Assembly (NCBI GenBank): GCA_028564675.1
Contig: JAOVVO010000242.1
Location: forward strand, 1-64,000
From: Onchocerca lupi
Taxonomy: Eukaryota; Nematoda; Chromadorea; Rhabditida; Onchocercidae
Length of the DNA: 64,000 nt
Reading direction: 5' to 3'
In this document: positions 52,501 to 63,312 of the stretch, one piece after another
How the letters are laid out: every line of letters begins with the position of its first letter
Position numbering within the stretch: the stretch's first letter is position 1
Program-made: the position numbers and the translations under genes
The notes under the pieces: generated by a model
Databases searched by the model: none
The model's input: only the letters and a program-made list of their open reading frames with translations
Told to the model about the DNA's origin: nothing

Positions 52501-55156
52501 TTATGAAACTTAACTTATTTTCATATAAAAAAAAAAGAACTTAAAATCAATAAGTTAAACAAGTAAAGCATCGAATCACGTCCAAATAGCACTTTTTCTT
52601 CTCTGATTTGTTGATTTCACAAAACAGACATCTAAAAATAATTCGTACAAATAAAAAACACGAACTCTGTATCTAGTTCCGGAATTTCTTCCATTTGTCG
52701 CTTGAGACTTTCTGTCCCTCCGGCAAAATAAAACTCAATGTCATCACCATCCTCTTCAGTCTCACACATTAATTCATCCGAAGTCTATAAAAAATTCTTT
52801 AAATTCAATACAGTATTTTGTCAAATAATTATACTACAAACAATGAAAGAGGTTTATCTTTCATTGTTTGTAGTAAAGATGAATTTGTAGTAAAGATAAA
52901 AAAGATAAACCTCTTTCATTGTTTGTAGTAAAACAGTCTCAAATTAAGCGAAAAAATAAAAAAAAAATGCGAAAGAAAAGAATTTATAAAATTTCATTAA
53001 AGTACACATACTGTAGCGTTTTGATCAGCGGTATGCTCAGATATATCGTCAATTCTTTGCACGTTGGACGATTCATCACCTGTACTTTCTGTTTCCACAA
53101 TTTTATCGCGATCCAATACCAAAGCACTACTGTCTAGCACCGCATTATTGGTGATATTGTAAGAAATTAATGCATATCTTCAATTAAATAAAGAAATTAT
53201 ACTACTGAAATAGGAATGAATCTATGAGTAATATTTCTCTCAGTGCTCTTGGCACAATATTTTATGCAAAAAAGGATGAAATGGAGTGTGGAACTTGGGA
53301 AGTTTTTTATGATAAGTTGAAGCTTGGGAATAGTGTTGAAGCATGCTCGAATCCATCTTTCCTGTCCGTCTCGAAAACTACGCTTGAGTCTCTAGTAATT
53401 AGACCAAAAGCTCAAAATTATCAATTTCTACGTAATAATTAAACTAGACAGAATATTATCGGCTCTCATTACAATTTTTTGTTAAGATATCAATTTATAC
53501 ATATGAAGTAAAAGCTCTTTGACTCAAAAAACTCTATCAAAAGCAATATTTGCAATAATGTACCGCAATTAGCTACGACCTTTTGAAAAAATTGCCAAAT
53601 AAACAAAACTATATAAGCAAACTAAATGGACATTGCCTGCAAAATTCATTGCCTTTCATCACTTGCCAAATAACTTTTCGAACAGAACTTGATGGTACAG
53701 TATGCGGATGGATCAAAACTTTTCGTAGAATTGTATATTCATGTTTTCCCTGAGCACATTTTGCTTTATCCTTGTTGAAGAAAAATTTAGAAACTAGTCC
53801 ACGCGAACTCCAACCATCTTCAAATTTGATTTATTTAATTTTGCATGGAAATTGATTCACACTTGGGAAATTAAGTCTAGAACTAAGAGAAAAAGAATTT
53901 CCAAGAGACCGAAAATTTGATGCGAATAGTTTTTATTCTTTGCTTCAAAGACGATGCTTCCACTTTACGTTAGTGACATTTTAGAACTTCAGTGACATGG
54001 GCGTGGAAAAGTCATAAAAATAACAAATTCGAAAGAATTCCAATTTCTAGGTTAAAATGCAGAAGCAAATCAAAAACATAAGAAAAGAATGGTGCATACC
54101 TAGTCCATCATAAATGAGATCAGTAATGTCAAAAGTTGTTAAATCTACGATAAATGAGAAGGATGCTGAGCGTCCCGTAAGCCGTACTATGGGTGGTCTA
54201 TCGCAAGCATTCATACCTAATCTGAAAAACACAAAAATTCAGCAATAAAAGCACAGTGAACAATAGATGAAGCAGTTAAGGTTTGGAATTAGCAGAGAAT
54301 ATATACATGAAAAATGCTGCTACTTCATAAAAACTAAGAATTCATCAGGAAATTGATTGAACTATTGATTGGAAACACTTACGGTCCACTACGCATTAAT
54401 ATAGCAAGTGGAACATCGGCAATAGTATTAATGAATTTTGCACGAAATACAGGGCCATCAGTCATTTCAGCGATGTTATTATCCTGCTCACTGCAACAGG
54501 CAAAGAAAATATATATACAAACATTAAGAATGGAATCTTCATCAAATATTTCTTTTTTTTTTATTCTACTAGAAATATAAAGCAAATCATTCAGATAAGA
54601 AAAAAAAAATAACATTATATGCTGGGTAATAGCTTCGTGACTGATTATTTCTTTCGTCATGTTCTTCGACACTGAACCTCTAAAACGTTTTCCCATTGTG
54701 ACAATCATTAAAAGATTTTGATGCACGGAACTGGGCGTTAGTATTTATTCGAATCATCAAAAATGTTAGAACAATTAATCTCTTTGTAACGATACGACTG
54801 CATATACATTAGTCTTTTTAAAGAAAAGTTTTAATTATTAAATTATTTTGATCAAATCATCTATTGATGCAATATCTGCTTGATTAAATCGTCTGTTGGG
54901 TTTAGATTTAAATTCTTTCGTCTTGATATCATTTGGCAAGCATCATCTCTCCTTGTGATTACACTATAAGAGTCAATTCCAATCATTCAAAAACAAGAAG
55001 TCCAAAGGACTTCTTTATTTTTCCAAATAATGAATCATTATTACTTCAAACTTACTGCTCAGTTTGATGAGAAGGAAAACATGACTTTTTCTCAACAGAT
55101 GATAAGCTTAAGGTCTTATAATCAGTTGGACCTGGAGAATAACGTCTCGGTGGCAT
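46536..55156 (-). CDS. Four-unit repeat protein with C-terminal C2HC zinc-binding-like module, 22 exons, about 1074 aa
   Basis: Exons: 55156-55056, 54490-54383, 54221-54100, 53817-53637, 53177-53012, 52784-52666, 52431-52336, 52167-52040, 51821-51632, 51378-51159, 50999-50890, 50587-50480, 50214-50087, 49919-49724, 49611-49480, 49306-49199, 48887-48754, 48630-48438, 48011-47868, 47661-47505, 47377-47145, 46686-46536 (3225 bp). The exon 6 donor is uncertain (52666 or 52660). The ATG lies four bases after a TTTTCAG acceptor, as in trans-splicing. Units begin near residues 34, 266, 514 and 702. Each has a leading PVF..KF-like helix, a SFLID-like strand, a GQWN..-GRRM motif (degenerate in unit A), then HP...P...VRK.IW and RY.L.SY.I. 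Acidic linkers follow units A and B. The tail (895-1074) has CASC (984, 987) and H-x4-C (1028, 1033). I do not confidently recognise the unit; I vaguely recall a nematode-only DUF (perhaps DUF7747), unverified. Function unknown; nuclear or nucleic-acid binding is only a guess. Confidence 0.85.
47868..49306 (-). repeat. Protein-level repeat unit D
   Basis: Exons 16-19, residues about 702-894. Landmarks are PVFLKQFINNVNDLPLDTL, MTFLIDTEKVAISDL, GQWNTTHGRRMTLRKFYF, YVHPNSIPDGMVRKIIW, RYALISYNI and AIPHGNSKRN. It resembles unit B most closely, which suggests B and D are the more recent pair. Confidence 0.88.
49480..50587 (-). repeat. Protein-level repeat unit C
   Basis: Exons 12-15, residues about 514-701. 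Landmarks are IPFSCIYINAITELPLTLL, MSFIVDTSQIPYVEW, GAWNTSRGNRVTLSKY, YVHPYSSPPSAVRKVVW and RYMLVTYKIE. It is the shortest unit and lacks the IPHGNS tail. Confidence 0.88.
50890..52431 (-). repeat. Protein-level repeat unit B
   Basis: Exons 7-11, residues about 266-513. Landmarks are PVFMQKFVGTLADAPLELL, LSFLIDTKCFPVSDI, GQWNAKDGRRMSVRKFYY, YLHPHCIPNNSIRKVIW and RYSLVSYYIE, then MQIPHGNSR, which it shares with unit D. A long acidic linker (DVEADDVSENSEVDVDG) ends it. Confidence 0.88.
52833..52929. repeat. 26-bp perfect inverted repeat with an internal third arm, in an intron
   Basis: ACTACAAACAATGAAAGAGG plus TTTATC at 52833-52858 recurs as an exact reverse complement at 52904-52929. A shorter arm, TCTTTCATTGTTTGTAGT at 52857-52874, is also the reverse complement of the first 18 bases. 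Two alternative hairpins are therefore possible. All lie in the intron between exons 5 and 6 of the four-unit gene. Confidence 0.93.
53632..53637 (-). other. GC splice donor (AG|GCAATG)
   Basis: After TTTTGCAG the next bases are GCAATGTC, not GT. Splicing there to the acceptor before 53177 restores the Arg codon and the RYALISY motif at exactly the position and phase used in the other three units. The nearest GT donor, five bases on, would put the next exon in a frame that stops at once. GC-AG introns are a known minor class in nematodes. Confidence 0.75.
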
Positions 55157-55558
55157 AATTCTGAAAATCGTCAGTATAAATTTGCATACATACAGCTATG
55201 TTTGAAGTTATTTATAAATATGCATTGCTCACTGCTTAAATTCTTTTCCAAAGATAACCCCGTATCGCTTGATATTCTGGTATATCTTTCTTTCAATATT
55301 ATTATAATTTTTCACCACTTTCCCCTACGTGGCCAGAAAAACTGTCAACTAAAAAGTGCTACCGTCCACAACAACTTTATTCAAGTTTTTTATCTATCCT
55401 GAGAAGTTCTACTCAAACCAGAAACAAATCAATACTTGACAGAAATTAGCTTTAGGAAATGTTTTGAATCGTTGGATTCATTATTTCACACGTATTTGAT
55501 ATTATTCTACGTGATGTTAAGAGATATCGAAGCCAGTGCCACTATCAAGTGACAAGCA

Positions 55559-55846
55559 TTATATGTCATAGACTCTAGAAGAAATGACTATCGTTCCATC
55601 TTTCCTATCTAACCTTCTTGTAATGGTTGCAGGCGACGGATCGATTCGTTCATCTATATTTCGGTTAGTAGTAATTAACCGACGATTATTCCGTCGGAAC
55701 GAATCTTCACGCTGTCGTCTTACTGGATACATTACTGGTTCTGAACGACTAGCAACAACATATTCATTTTCTTCTGAATCATAGTATGAATTTCCCATGA
55801 TGTATTCTCCTTCATTTTCATTTTCAATCGCTGTATATTGTGCCAT
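55559..55846 (-). CDS. Small charged protein of unknown function, 95 aa, single exon
   Basis: The frame starts MAQYTAIENENEGEY and ends VYDI. It is unusually polar for this AT-rich DNA: an acidic, Tyr/Asn-rich first half and an Arg-rich second half (RREDSFRRNN-like). An upstream in-frame Met at 55876 would add ten residues, but TTTATTGCAG, a good acceptor, lies between the two, 14 bases before the chosen ATG, which favours the shorter start and fits trans-splicing. It has no recognisable domain, signal peptide or membrane segment. It lies 402 bp upstream of the four-unit gene on the same strand and about 800 bp after the dehydrogenase. It might instead be a leader exon of a longer gene; a weak donor-like GTTAGA occurs within it. 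Confidence 0.5.
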   Translation of the reverse strand: MAQYTAIENENEGEYIMGNSYYDSEENEYVVASRSEPVMYPVRRQREDSFRRNNRRLITTNRNIDERIDPSPATITRRLDRKDGTIVISSRVYDI

Positions 55847-56644
55847 CGACCCTAATTTCACTGCAATAAACTTCATTTTTTTAGAAATTTCGAATACTTC
55901 TAGGAACTTAAGTTTGAGGACCTTGAAAAAAGTTTTTGAAGTGCAGGAATTATTTATTTCAATAACTGCTAAATCTCCAGTATATTTTCAGTATGTTTGC
56001 TGACCGTAACATGCGCCTGTAACTTTACAATGCTTATATTGTCTGTGAAACAAAATCACATCTTTCGGAGTATTTATTTATCCAAATAAAAGATTTCCAT
56101 GCAACCCAATGACTTTGAAAACTAAATATTACAGTTTTACAAATTTAAAAATCCAAATAAGATAGTTTGCAAAAGAAGTTTGACTGTGGTAGGGTAATTT
56201 AAAATATTTCATCTAAGCTTGTTTAAATTTTTTGAACCAGTTTCGTTACTGCAGTTACGGTTTATGTAAACGGCCAGCAAATACTTCAATCCAACAAATA
56301 CGTCAAACCCTACCCCAGCAATACTTCAACCCTACTCCAGCAATGTGAAACAACACTTCTAAATATCAATATAATGATTTTTATAAGCAGTTCTGCATAT
56401 CTTTACTTATTATTGATAAACTTAAAATAATAAAAAAAACCAATGGAAACTGGGAAAGCACAGTATTTGGAGAATTTTTATACAAATAAATCTCGATTTC
56501 TTAAAACAAAATAAACCATGCAATATCCAAAATATTCCTAAGACTTGTACTGGATTCAAATCATAGTTCTGTTATTCTATAATTATAGATTAAAGAGGAT
56601 ACTGATATTGCATCAGCTATGATAAATCAGATGTTAAAGAATCT
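55847..56644. other. Spacer between the dehydrogenase and the small ORF
   Basis: No gene on the minus strand is supported. It should hold the 3' UTR of the dehydrogenase. A short duplication, CAAATACTTCAATCCAACAA / AGCAATACTTCAACCCTACT, with CCTACCCCAGCAATACTTC, sits near 56276-56345. Confidence 0.5.
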
Positions 56645-59600
56645 CTAACGTGGACACATTGCATGACGACCACCATCAACCGGAATCGATGCTCCAGTGA
56701 TAAATGATGATGCGCTGCTTGCCAGAAATGCAATCGCATTTGCTATTTCATCCGGATCACCCACGCGACCAAGCGCATGAGTATTTTTGGAATGCTTGAT
56801 AAAAGCTTCATAAGCTGCTTCATCCATACCACTACGTCTGTGAAGATCCGTTTTTGTGACACCGGGACTGAAATTAAGTCCACTAATTTAATCAAAATCT
56901 ACAAAAAATTTTGTGCAGATTGATTTTAATATTTCGCATAAACAAGGCATAACTAATATTAAAACAGAAATATTTATTCACTTGACTGAATTGACACGTA
57001 CGCCTTTTGATGCCAATTCAAGAGCAATACACCGCGTAAACTGATCGACACCAGCTTTCGATATGTTATATGCCAGGACGCCAGGAAACTAAAATAGGAA
57101 GACATTAGTTAGCGAAAGAATATGAGATCTAAAAAAATTCAACTGTAATGAAAAAAAATTGTAATATTGGACATTACCAATTTATTTTCCTTGCTTTTCT
57201 TAAATTTGTCACTATCCTAATTAACTACTCAATTCTAAACCAATAATTCGCGCGAAATTCTTTCGAAAAACTAACTTGGAAAACGATGCTGCATATAACA
57301 ACATTAAAAATCTTTAACTTTTCCCGAAATAAAGATTTTCTGATCAAAATAGATTCTCATCTATCTTTAAGTTACAATGCTTAGCACTTTAATGAATGAA
57401 ATATTAATATTAATTTAGGCAAATGTCTAAGAAGTAAATTAGACTTAAATTAGAAAAATTAGAAAAAGTAAGTGAAACAAAAATTATTAAATCCCTCATT
57501 TTAAGAAATACGAACCGATCTCATCCCGTTAACACTAGACACATTCACAATAGAACCTTTAGATGCAATCAACTGCGGAATGAGTTGTTGCGTCAAGTAA
57601 AACATTGAACGCAAATTAGTTGACATTACTCGATCGTACTGCTCCAACGTTGTATCTTCAATCGTACCCTTGTCGATAATACCGGCATTATTGACCTAGA
57701 ATCAGTGTTCGAAATCTATCGTATTTTACTCAAAACTCCGTCTCTCTATAAAACTAAAAACGCATCGAAAAATCAGCAAAATAAAAGAAAAACAAAAGTT
57801 TCCTGAAGAAAAAGCAAAAAAAAGAAAAAAAAATCAAAAGAAATCAAAAAATCTAAGGCTTGAAATTTCCCAAATTATTTTTTTTCTTGAAAATATTGAA
57901 ATTTCAAAAGTTTAAGCATATACATAATTTTGCATTTTTCTAATGTAGCAGATAAAAAATCTCCATTCAGATCAATCTGAATTTAAAATTCTAATCAATT
58001 CAAAAAACAATAAAATAACTAAACAGTTTTTACTGGCAGAAAAACAATATGCTAAACATGATTTGTTCGATAAATCTATGTATATCTTCTTTTTAGCATA
58101 TGCTATCTATTTTTGATTTAAAAATATCATCAAATTAGTCTAATCTGCAAAAGTCCCATATTTTGCAGAATTTTACTGACACTAGAATTATTCAGCCAAA
58201 TCCTTCCAATTTTTTTTTCCATGCCACTGATCAAAAATTGTTATGCAGAAGATTATTACCAAAATATCCACGGTATGAAATTTGCTGATAACCGCTTTCG
58301 CGAGCTCTCGAATCTCTTCCTCCTTTGTAAGATCTGCAGCGATGGCCAATATCTGACCCTAGAAGTGCGCAATTAATTCTCATAATAATATTTCATCAAT
58401 GCCACTGCCAACTTATCTGTGGTGCAATTTGGTTTATTAATGTAAATACGCAAAAATTCTATATTCATGGTAAAAGAACAAATGATCAAAAAAGGATAGC
58501 ACTGAAAGAATATTTCAAGAATTTTAAGTGAATCAGAAATACAATAAAACTGCTTTGATTAGCTATGATATAGAAGTGCAAGGCCAGATATATTTCTCCG
58601 ACGAATAGATCAAAAAAAAAGAATTAATTTGGTAGTAGTACCGGGTTTTTTACGTCGCCTATAAAAAATGTTTATGGTATACAAGCTATTTATGCTGCAG
58701 CAGCGTACAGTCATCCATCATATGATCCTACGAAAATTTTAAAAAAAAAAAAAACATATTTATCATTACTGTCTCATTTTTATTCAGTTCTATTGAATAA
58801 TATTTAATTCCAATCACTCCTGCTTTTACCTATAGTTATGTGGCCATTTACTCAACTAGTTATGTGAATCAGTGGATTTATTCATTATAATTGTCAATAT
58901 ATATCCATATACTTAATATTTATTTCATGAGTTTGAACAGTGGTTATAATGTGTGTTACTTCTTATTACTTTTGGTAAAGTTAACAATAAATAACCTTTC
59001 CATCTTGCAATTGTTCTTCGAGTGTTTTCAATCGTTCAGTATTTCTTCCGGTTACAATAACTGTTGCACCAAGCTGATGAAAAAGATATGCTGTCGAATA
59101 ACCAATACCAGATGTGGCTCCTTAATGAATTTGTATATAATTAATTATTCAAATTAAAATTTCTGAACAAGAAGTGGCAAGATTAGCCAAGCTAAAGCAT
59201 GCTCATTACAACAATACACACAAATGCAACACTATTTTGCGTTTTTAAATTATTCTAACCTTTGTTCAACCAATTTCAAATCATTAGCAACTACTCCCTC
59301 ACTGTATATAATAAAATTTATAGCTCTCACAGTTTCTTTCTTTTACTATTTTACAAACTCTATGCTATTGATAAAGCCCACCTTAAACTAAAACCCCAAA
59401 ACATAAACAGCTAAGTACATAATATCGCCATCTTTCTCTCGCAGGCCTTATAACAGAACTAACCCAAGCAATATATTTATCAATATATCTGATAATTAAT
59501 TTTTTACAAGTTGTAGGATTCATTTAAAAGAAATATACCCATTTCATTTTCTTACCTCACTTTGAAAATCGAATCTTATTCAAAGTATTTGCTCGCAACT

Positions 59601-61724
59601 GAATGTCTGCTATTACCGTCTCAAAATTAAAGCAGAAATTGATTAAAATTTCATCTTTTACGGTAGGGGGATAAGTTACGAAGCTAAGTGATTTTAAATT
59701 GCTTAGCTTATTGAAGATCATTTCCAATATCTGCTATTTCTATGCAGTACACAGTCACAAAAGATGCCAGTATCTGACTACAAATCCATAGCAATTTTGA
59801 AAGAGATGCTGTTAGTATTTCTAGCCTGGACCGGGATATAATTATTTACTCAGTTTGAAACATGATACTGAAATATATTCTTCCACCGCAAATTTTTGTT
59901 GCTTGTTCAACTGTAAAGATATCTTGTTCATCAATAACTGCCAAATGACTAAGATAGAGTTGTTATTTCTGAATCGCTCCGGAAACTCCTGGCTTTCGCC
60001 AGATTCACTTTACTCATCTAAGAGTAAATCGAATGGAAATGTTTCGTTGACAGAAAGGCGAAAAACCAAAATCAGAGCTGGATCAAAGATTTCACTCAAA
60101 ACTATCAAAGGAATCAATTTATATTAAAGTTTCTCCACAAAACTAAATTATTTTCCTCATTCCAACTTGAAAATCGTTGATTAAAAAATGATTACATTTC
60201 TTCATATTTGTTACGCAAGGCCTCACTCTATTCATTAATTCCTACTCTTTGTTGATAAGATTTTAAATGACCGAATAACTGGATCGGTCCTTTAACTCCT
60301 CAGCGAAATTTTCTTGATTCCAGAAACTACCGCTTTTGATAACGATATCCTCAGTGATATTAAGCAATCACATTATCATACTACTTTTCCATTACAATTC
60401 GATGAATAACTTATAGACACTTCTAATTTTCAAAAACAAGAAAAATGCTCTTCAACTCTTTCTGCATGCTTTACTGTTGTATACTGTATCCAGCAATTGG
60501 TTAAGCTGTTATCATTCATTTCACACCATTCTCAGTATGCTTCATTATGATTAGGTAATTAGGTGCTAAACTTCTATAACTACTTCGGTCAACAGACTTA
60601 CAATCTCTCAGCTAGTCTAGTAATTAAGCTCAATCCTTCGATACTACAAAGCTGCCGCAGACTTATCGACAACTTCAACTCTTCGATACCACGAGCAGAA
60701 GCCGTGTTACCAACAACAATGTATAATTATGCTACAAGCATTTGCAAATACACGATATGACGACGATCCTATTGATGTTAAAAATATCAACAGAATTTTA
60801 AACGAAAATTATTTTATTAAAAAAAAAAAAAACGAAAGTTATTTAACTCCTCAACTAAAGATGCTATCCGAAACAAATTTAATTTCACAATATCGTAAAA
60901 TTATTAAATGAAAATTTCAATGAATTTTAAAGAATTTTTTCTTAATCTAATTTTCTAATCCACAAACATGTACAGAAATCTGCCACTGTTTCCATAGTCT
61001 TTCCATCTTCGGCCTAAATTGTTTAATCTCAGTCATAAAGACAGCATTATTTGGCGATATTTATAATATCACTTTTGATTCTTAAATATATTTCCATATT
61101 ACTTCTCACTACTTACAATACTGACAGTAAATTAATTATCATTATTTACAAGTATTTGCAACATTGTTAATTATTTAATTGGCAAACTAGCAATTGTTAA
61201 GTGAATAGTAAGCAATGTTACAAACAGTGTTTGATATAACCTATGACTAATCCATTGTAACTAATATGACTAATATGATGTAAATAACTAGTATGATATT
61301 TATAAATTACACTGAACCCATGCATCCAACACGTTACATTATGGCATAAAATTACACGTACATCACGTAAAATGTCGCGTCCACCGCGTGCCGAACTCAG
61401 AAAAACGAACTTTGATTAGAAAGACGCCATCCAGAAAAAAATTTCACGAACTTTAAACTCGACGGTGATAAAATTCAGTTCCCTCTCTTGCCTCAAATGG
61501 TGGATTTCATTGTTCTCTCCCCCCCGTATTTTACAATGTTTCCCGGTTTTTATAATAGATTCGGTTATATCTAGCTAAGAGTGATCTATAACTCCACAAC
61601 TGATAAAGACAACAGTTGAACTTAAGAAGTAGGCATTATTCCAGTCCGGACACTTTACTTTTTAAAGTAACTTACCCGTGATAAGAGCGACCTTTCCCGA
61701 AAGGTTGATAACTGGTGTTGACAT
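56645..61724 (-). CDS. Classical short-chain dehydrogenase/reductase (SDR), 6 exons, 260 aa
   Basis: Exons: 61724-61676, 59120-58996, 58358-58260, 57695-57516, 57088-56982, 56867-56645 (783 bp, phases consistent). It is an NAD(P)-dependent oxidoreductase with a Rossmann fold. All classical motifs are present: the cofactor loop TGATSGIG (residues 16-23), NNAG (93-96), the structural Asn in STNL (118), the catalytic Ser in NVSSVNG (144/145), YNISK (Tyr158, Lys162), VNPG after the active site, and a FabG-like C terminus, FITGASIPVDGGRHAM. Length is typical for the family. There is no signal peptide or membrane segment, so it is probably cytosolic, or organellar by a signal I cannot see. Substrate is unknown; the sequence recalls FabG-like and other nematode SDRs. 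The ATG is close to a TTATTCAG acceptor (six bases upstream). Intron 1 is long (2555 bp) and holds coding-like relics on the other strand. Confidence 0.93.
59855..60911 (+). pseudogene. Coding-like relics of unknown origin inside SDR intron 1
   Basis: On the plus strand, opposite the host gene, several open segments look less AT-driven than the surroundings. 59855-60127 includes SPDSLYSSKSKSNGNVSLTE and ends ISLKTIKGINLY. About 60310-60410 reads ETTAFDNDILSDIKQ and ends FPLQFDE. About 60625-60911 reads MLQAFANTRYDDDPIDVKN and continues through a 12-A run to SQYRKIIK. They are not in one frame and are broken by stops between them. They could be parts of a decayed gene, an insertion such as bacterial-symbiont DNA, or chance. 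No family is recognised. Confidence 0.3.
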
Positions 61725-63166
61725 CTGTTCCTGAATAAATTTGATGAATTTAGTTTAGCGATTGTAATGAACGTTTAACATAGCTGTTCTAATAAATCAC
61801 ATCCTGGAAAACCACGCCAGGAAGAATCACGAGGTAATTATTGATTTCTTATGCTAAATAGAAAGGTGTATTTTTTCAAATATATACGCAACCCTCCTCA
61901 GCCTTTCACTTCTGAGTTACAAATTGCATTGATACCACTTCCAGAACGGTCTCAAATAAAAGCCTGGAAGTATAAATCGTCCGACCAATGATCATTAGTA
62001 ATCGAACGTTACGTCCGCTGAACGCAACACATACACCGAAAATTACAACTAGCAGACGAACTTTCTATCCTTGCAGCGCTATATTTTTCGGTCTATCTAG
62101 CATACGGTGTACAGGGTTTTTGAATTGGCAAGGCAAAGATTGGTCTACGTGTTATTATGCGTAAATAATCTGATTAATAGTTAGTTTGTTCATGGACAGT
62201 GTTATATTTTGGTTTCACGTGTTACGTGACAGGAACTAAGTGAGTTAATGCGTGAAAGAATAATTTATACTATATTCATGAAATGTATATGAAATTACAA
62301 TGTACGTAAAATATTTCGTTTACAAAAATATATCGCTTAAATATTAGTTGAGTAAATCATTGGAATTATAGTTACAGGAAAAGGATCTAGAAAATACAAC
62401 ACATTAAAGAGAAATCTTTCATGTAATTCTCAATGAAGTATGGGCGTTTTAATGATGAGAACAAGTTATAGTAATATCACTGTGATGCCCAAACTGTATT
62501 TATAATATTTCGTAAAGTTATTCTTTTGTCTACATTTTCTAAGTTCTCTTGATAACTATAATTGCAGATATGAGAAGTATTTAGTATATGATAATGAATT
62601 GTCATAAGTTCAATTTTATGCTGGAATTACACCGTAATGACACAAAAATAGGAAAAATGAGCGCAAAAATGGCTGCTTTCACGTTGGATGCTTGCTGTTT
62701 CTATTAATTGTTATTTGTTGCTTCCCATGTAAACATTTCCACCAAAAATTTTATTTCGGTTTTTATTAATTTAAATTTTATCAAATTCATGTATTGTTGT
62801 CGCAGTCTAGCTAAAATCATATACTGAAGAAGAAATAACATTCAAAAATTTTCAGGGAAAATCCCATATGTTAAGAGTATAATTAATACCATAATTTCCC
62901 ATCGTTCTTGATTTTCTGGAATTGGATAGCATTTTTGTCATATCGTATCAAAAAATAAATATATGGATACTGCAAATTCCGGATTAAATTTAGGCTATGA
63001 TCGTCGACATAGATTAAATATTGGATATATCTGTGGCAAATTTCGGATTAAATGTAGAATGCGAGATAAATTAGTTTATAAATTATAGGCATAAATTTTA
63101 TAAATTCTAAATTAGAAAATAAATAAGGTCTATTATTTTTGAGACGGCAATCAGTCATCTGCTTCT
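61725..63166. other. Presumed promoter region of the dehydrogenase
   Basis: No gene is supported. It lies between the SDR start and the possible terminal exon at 63167. The stretch 61780-62130 is less AT-rich than average. No clear TATA box or other site can be assigned with confidence. Confidence 0.45.
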
Positions 63167-63264
63167 TTACTGATCGATTCCTCCAGTAACTTCGAATTCA
63201 TGAGCTGAATGATAAATCCGGAAAGTATTTAAAAAAAATCAGCAAATTCGAAACTGCAATTTTT

Positions 63265-63312
<48 letters not shown>

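Larger units (their letters stand above)
52666..54490 (-). repeat. Protein-level repeat unit A
   Basis: Exons 2-6 of the four-unit gene, residues about 34-265. Landmarks are PVFRAKFINTIADVPL, SFSFIVDLTTF, GWSSRGLVSKFFF, then IHPHTVPSSSVRKVIW and RYALISYNI. It is followed by an acidic linker rich in E, D, S and T. This is the unit whose intron after FC(R) uses a GC donor. Confidence 0.85.

Noticed and set aside
54998..55016. Perfect short hairpin (AGAAGTCC / GGACTTCT) followed by T-rich sequence
   Set aside because: Looks like a bacterial terminator but sits in the first intron of a nuclear gene; a chance 8-bp stem is more likely.
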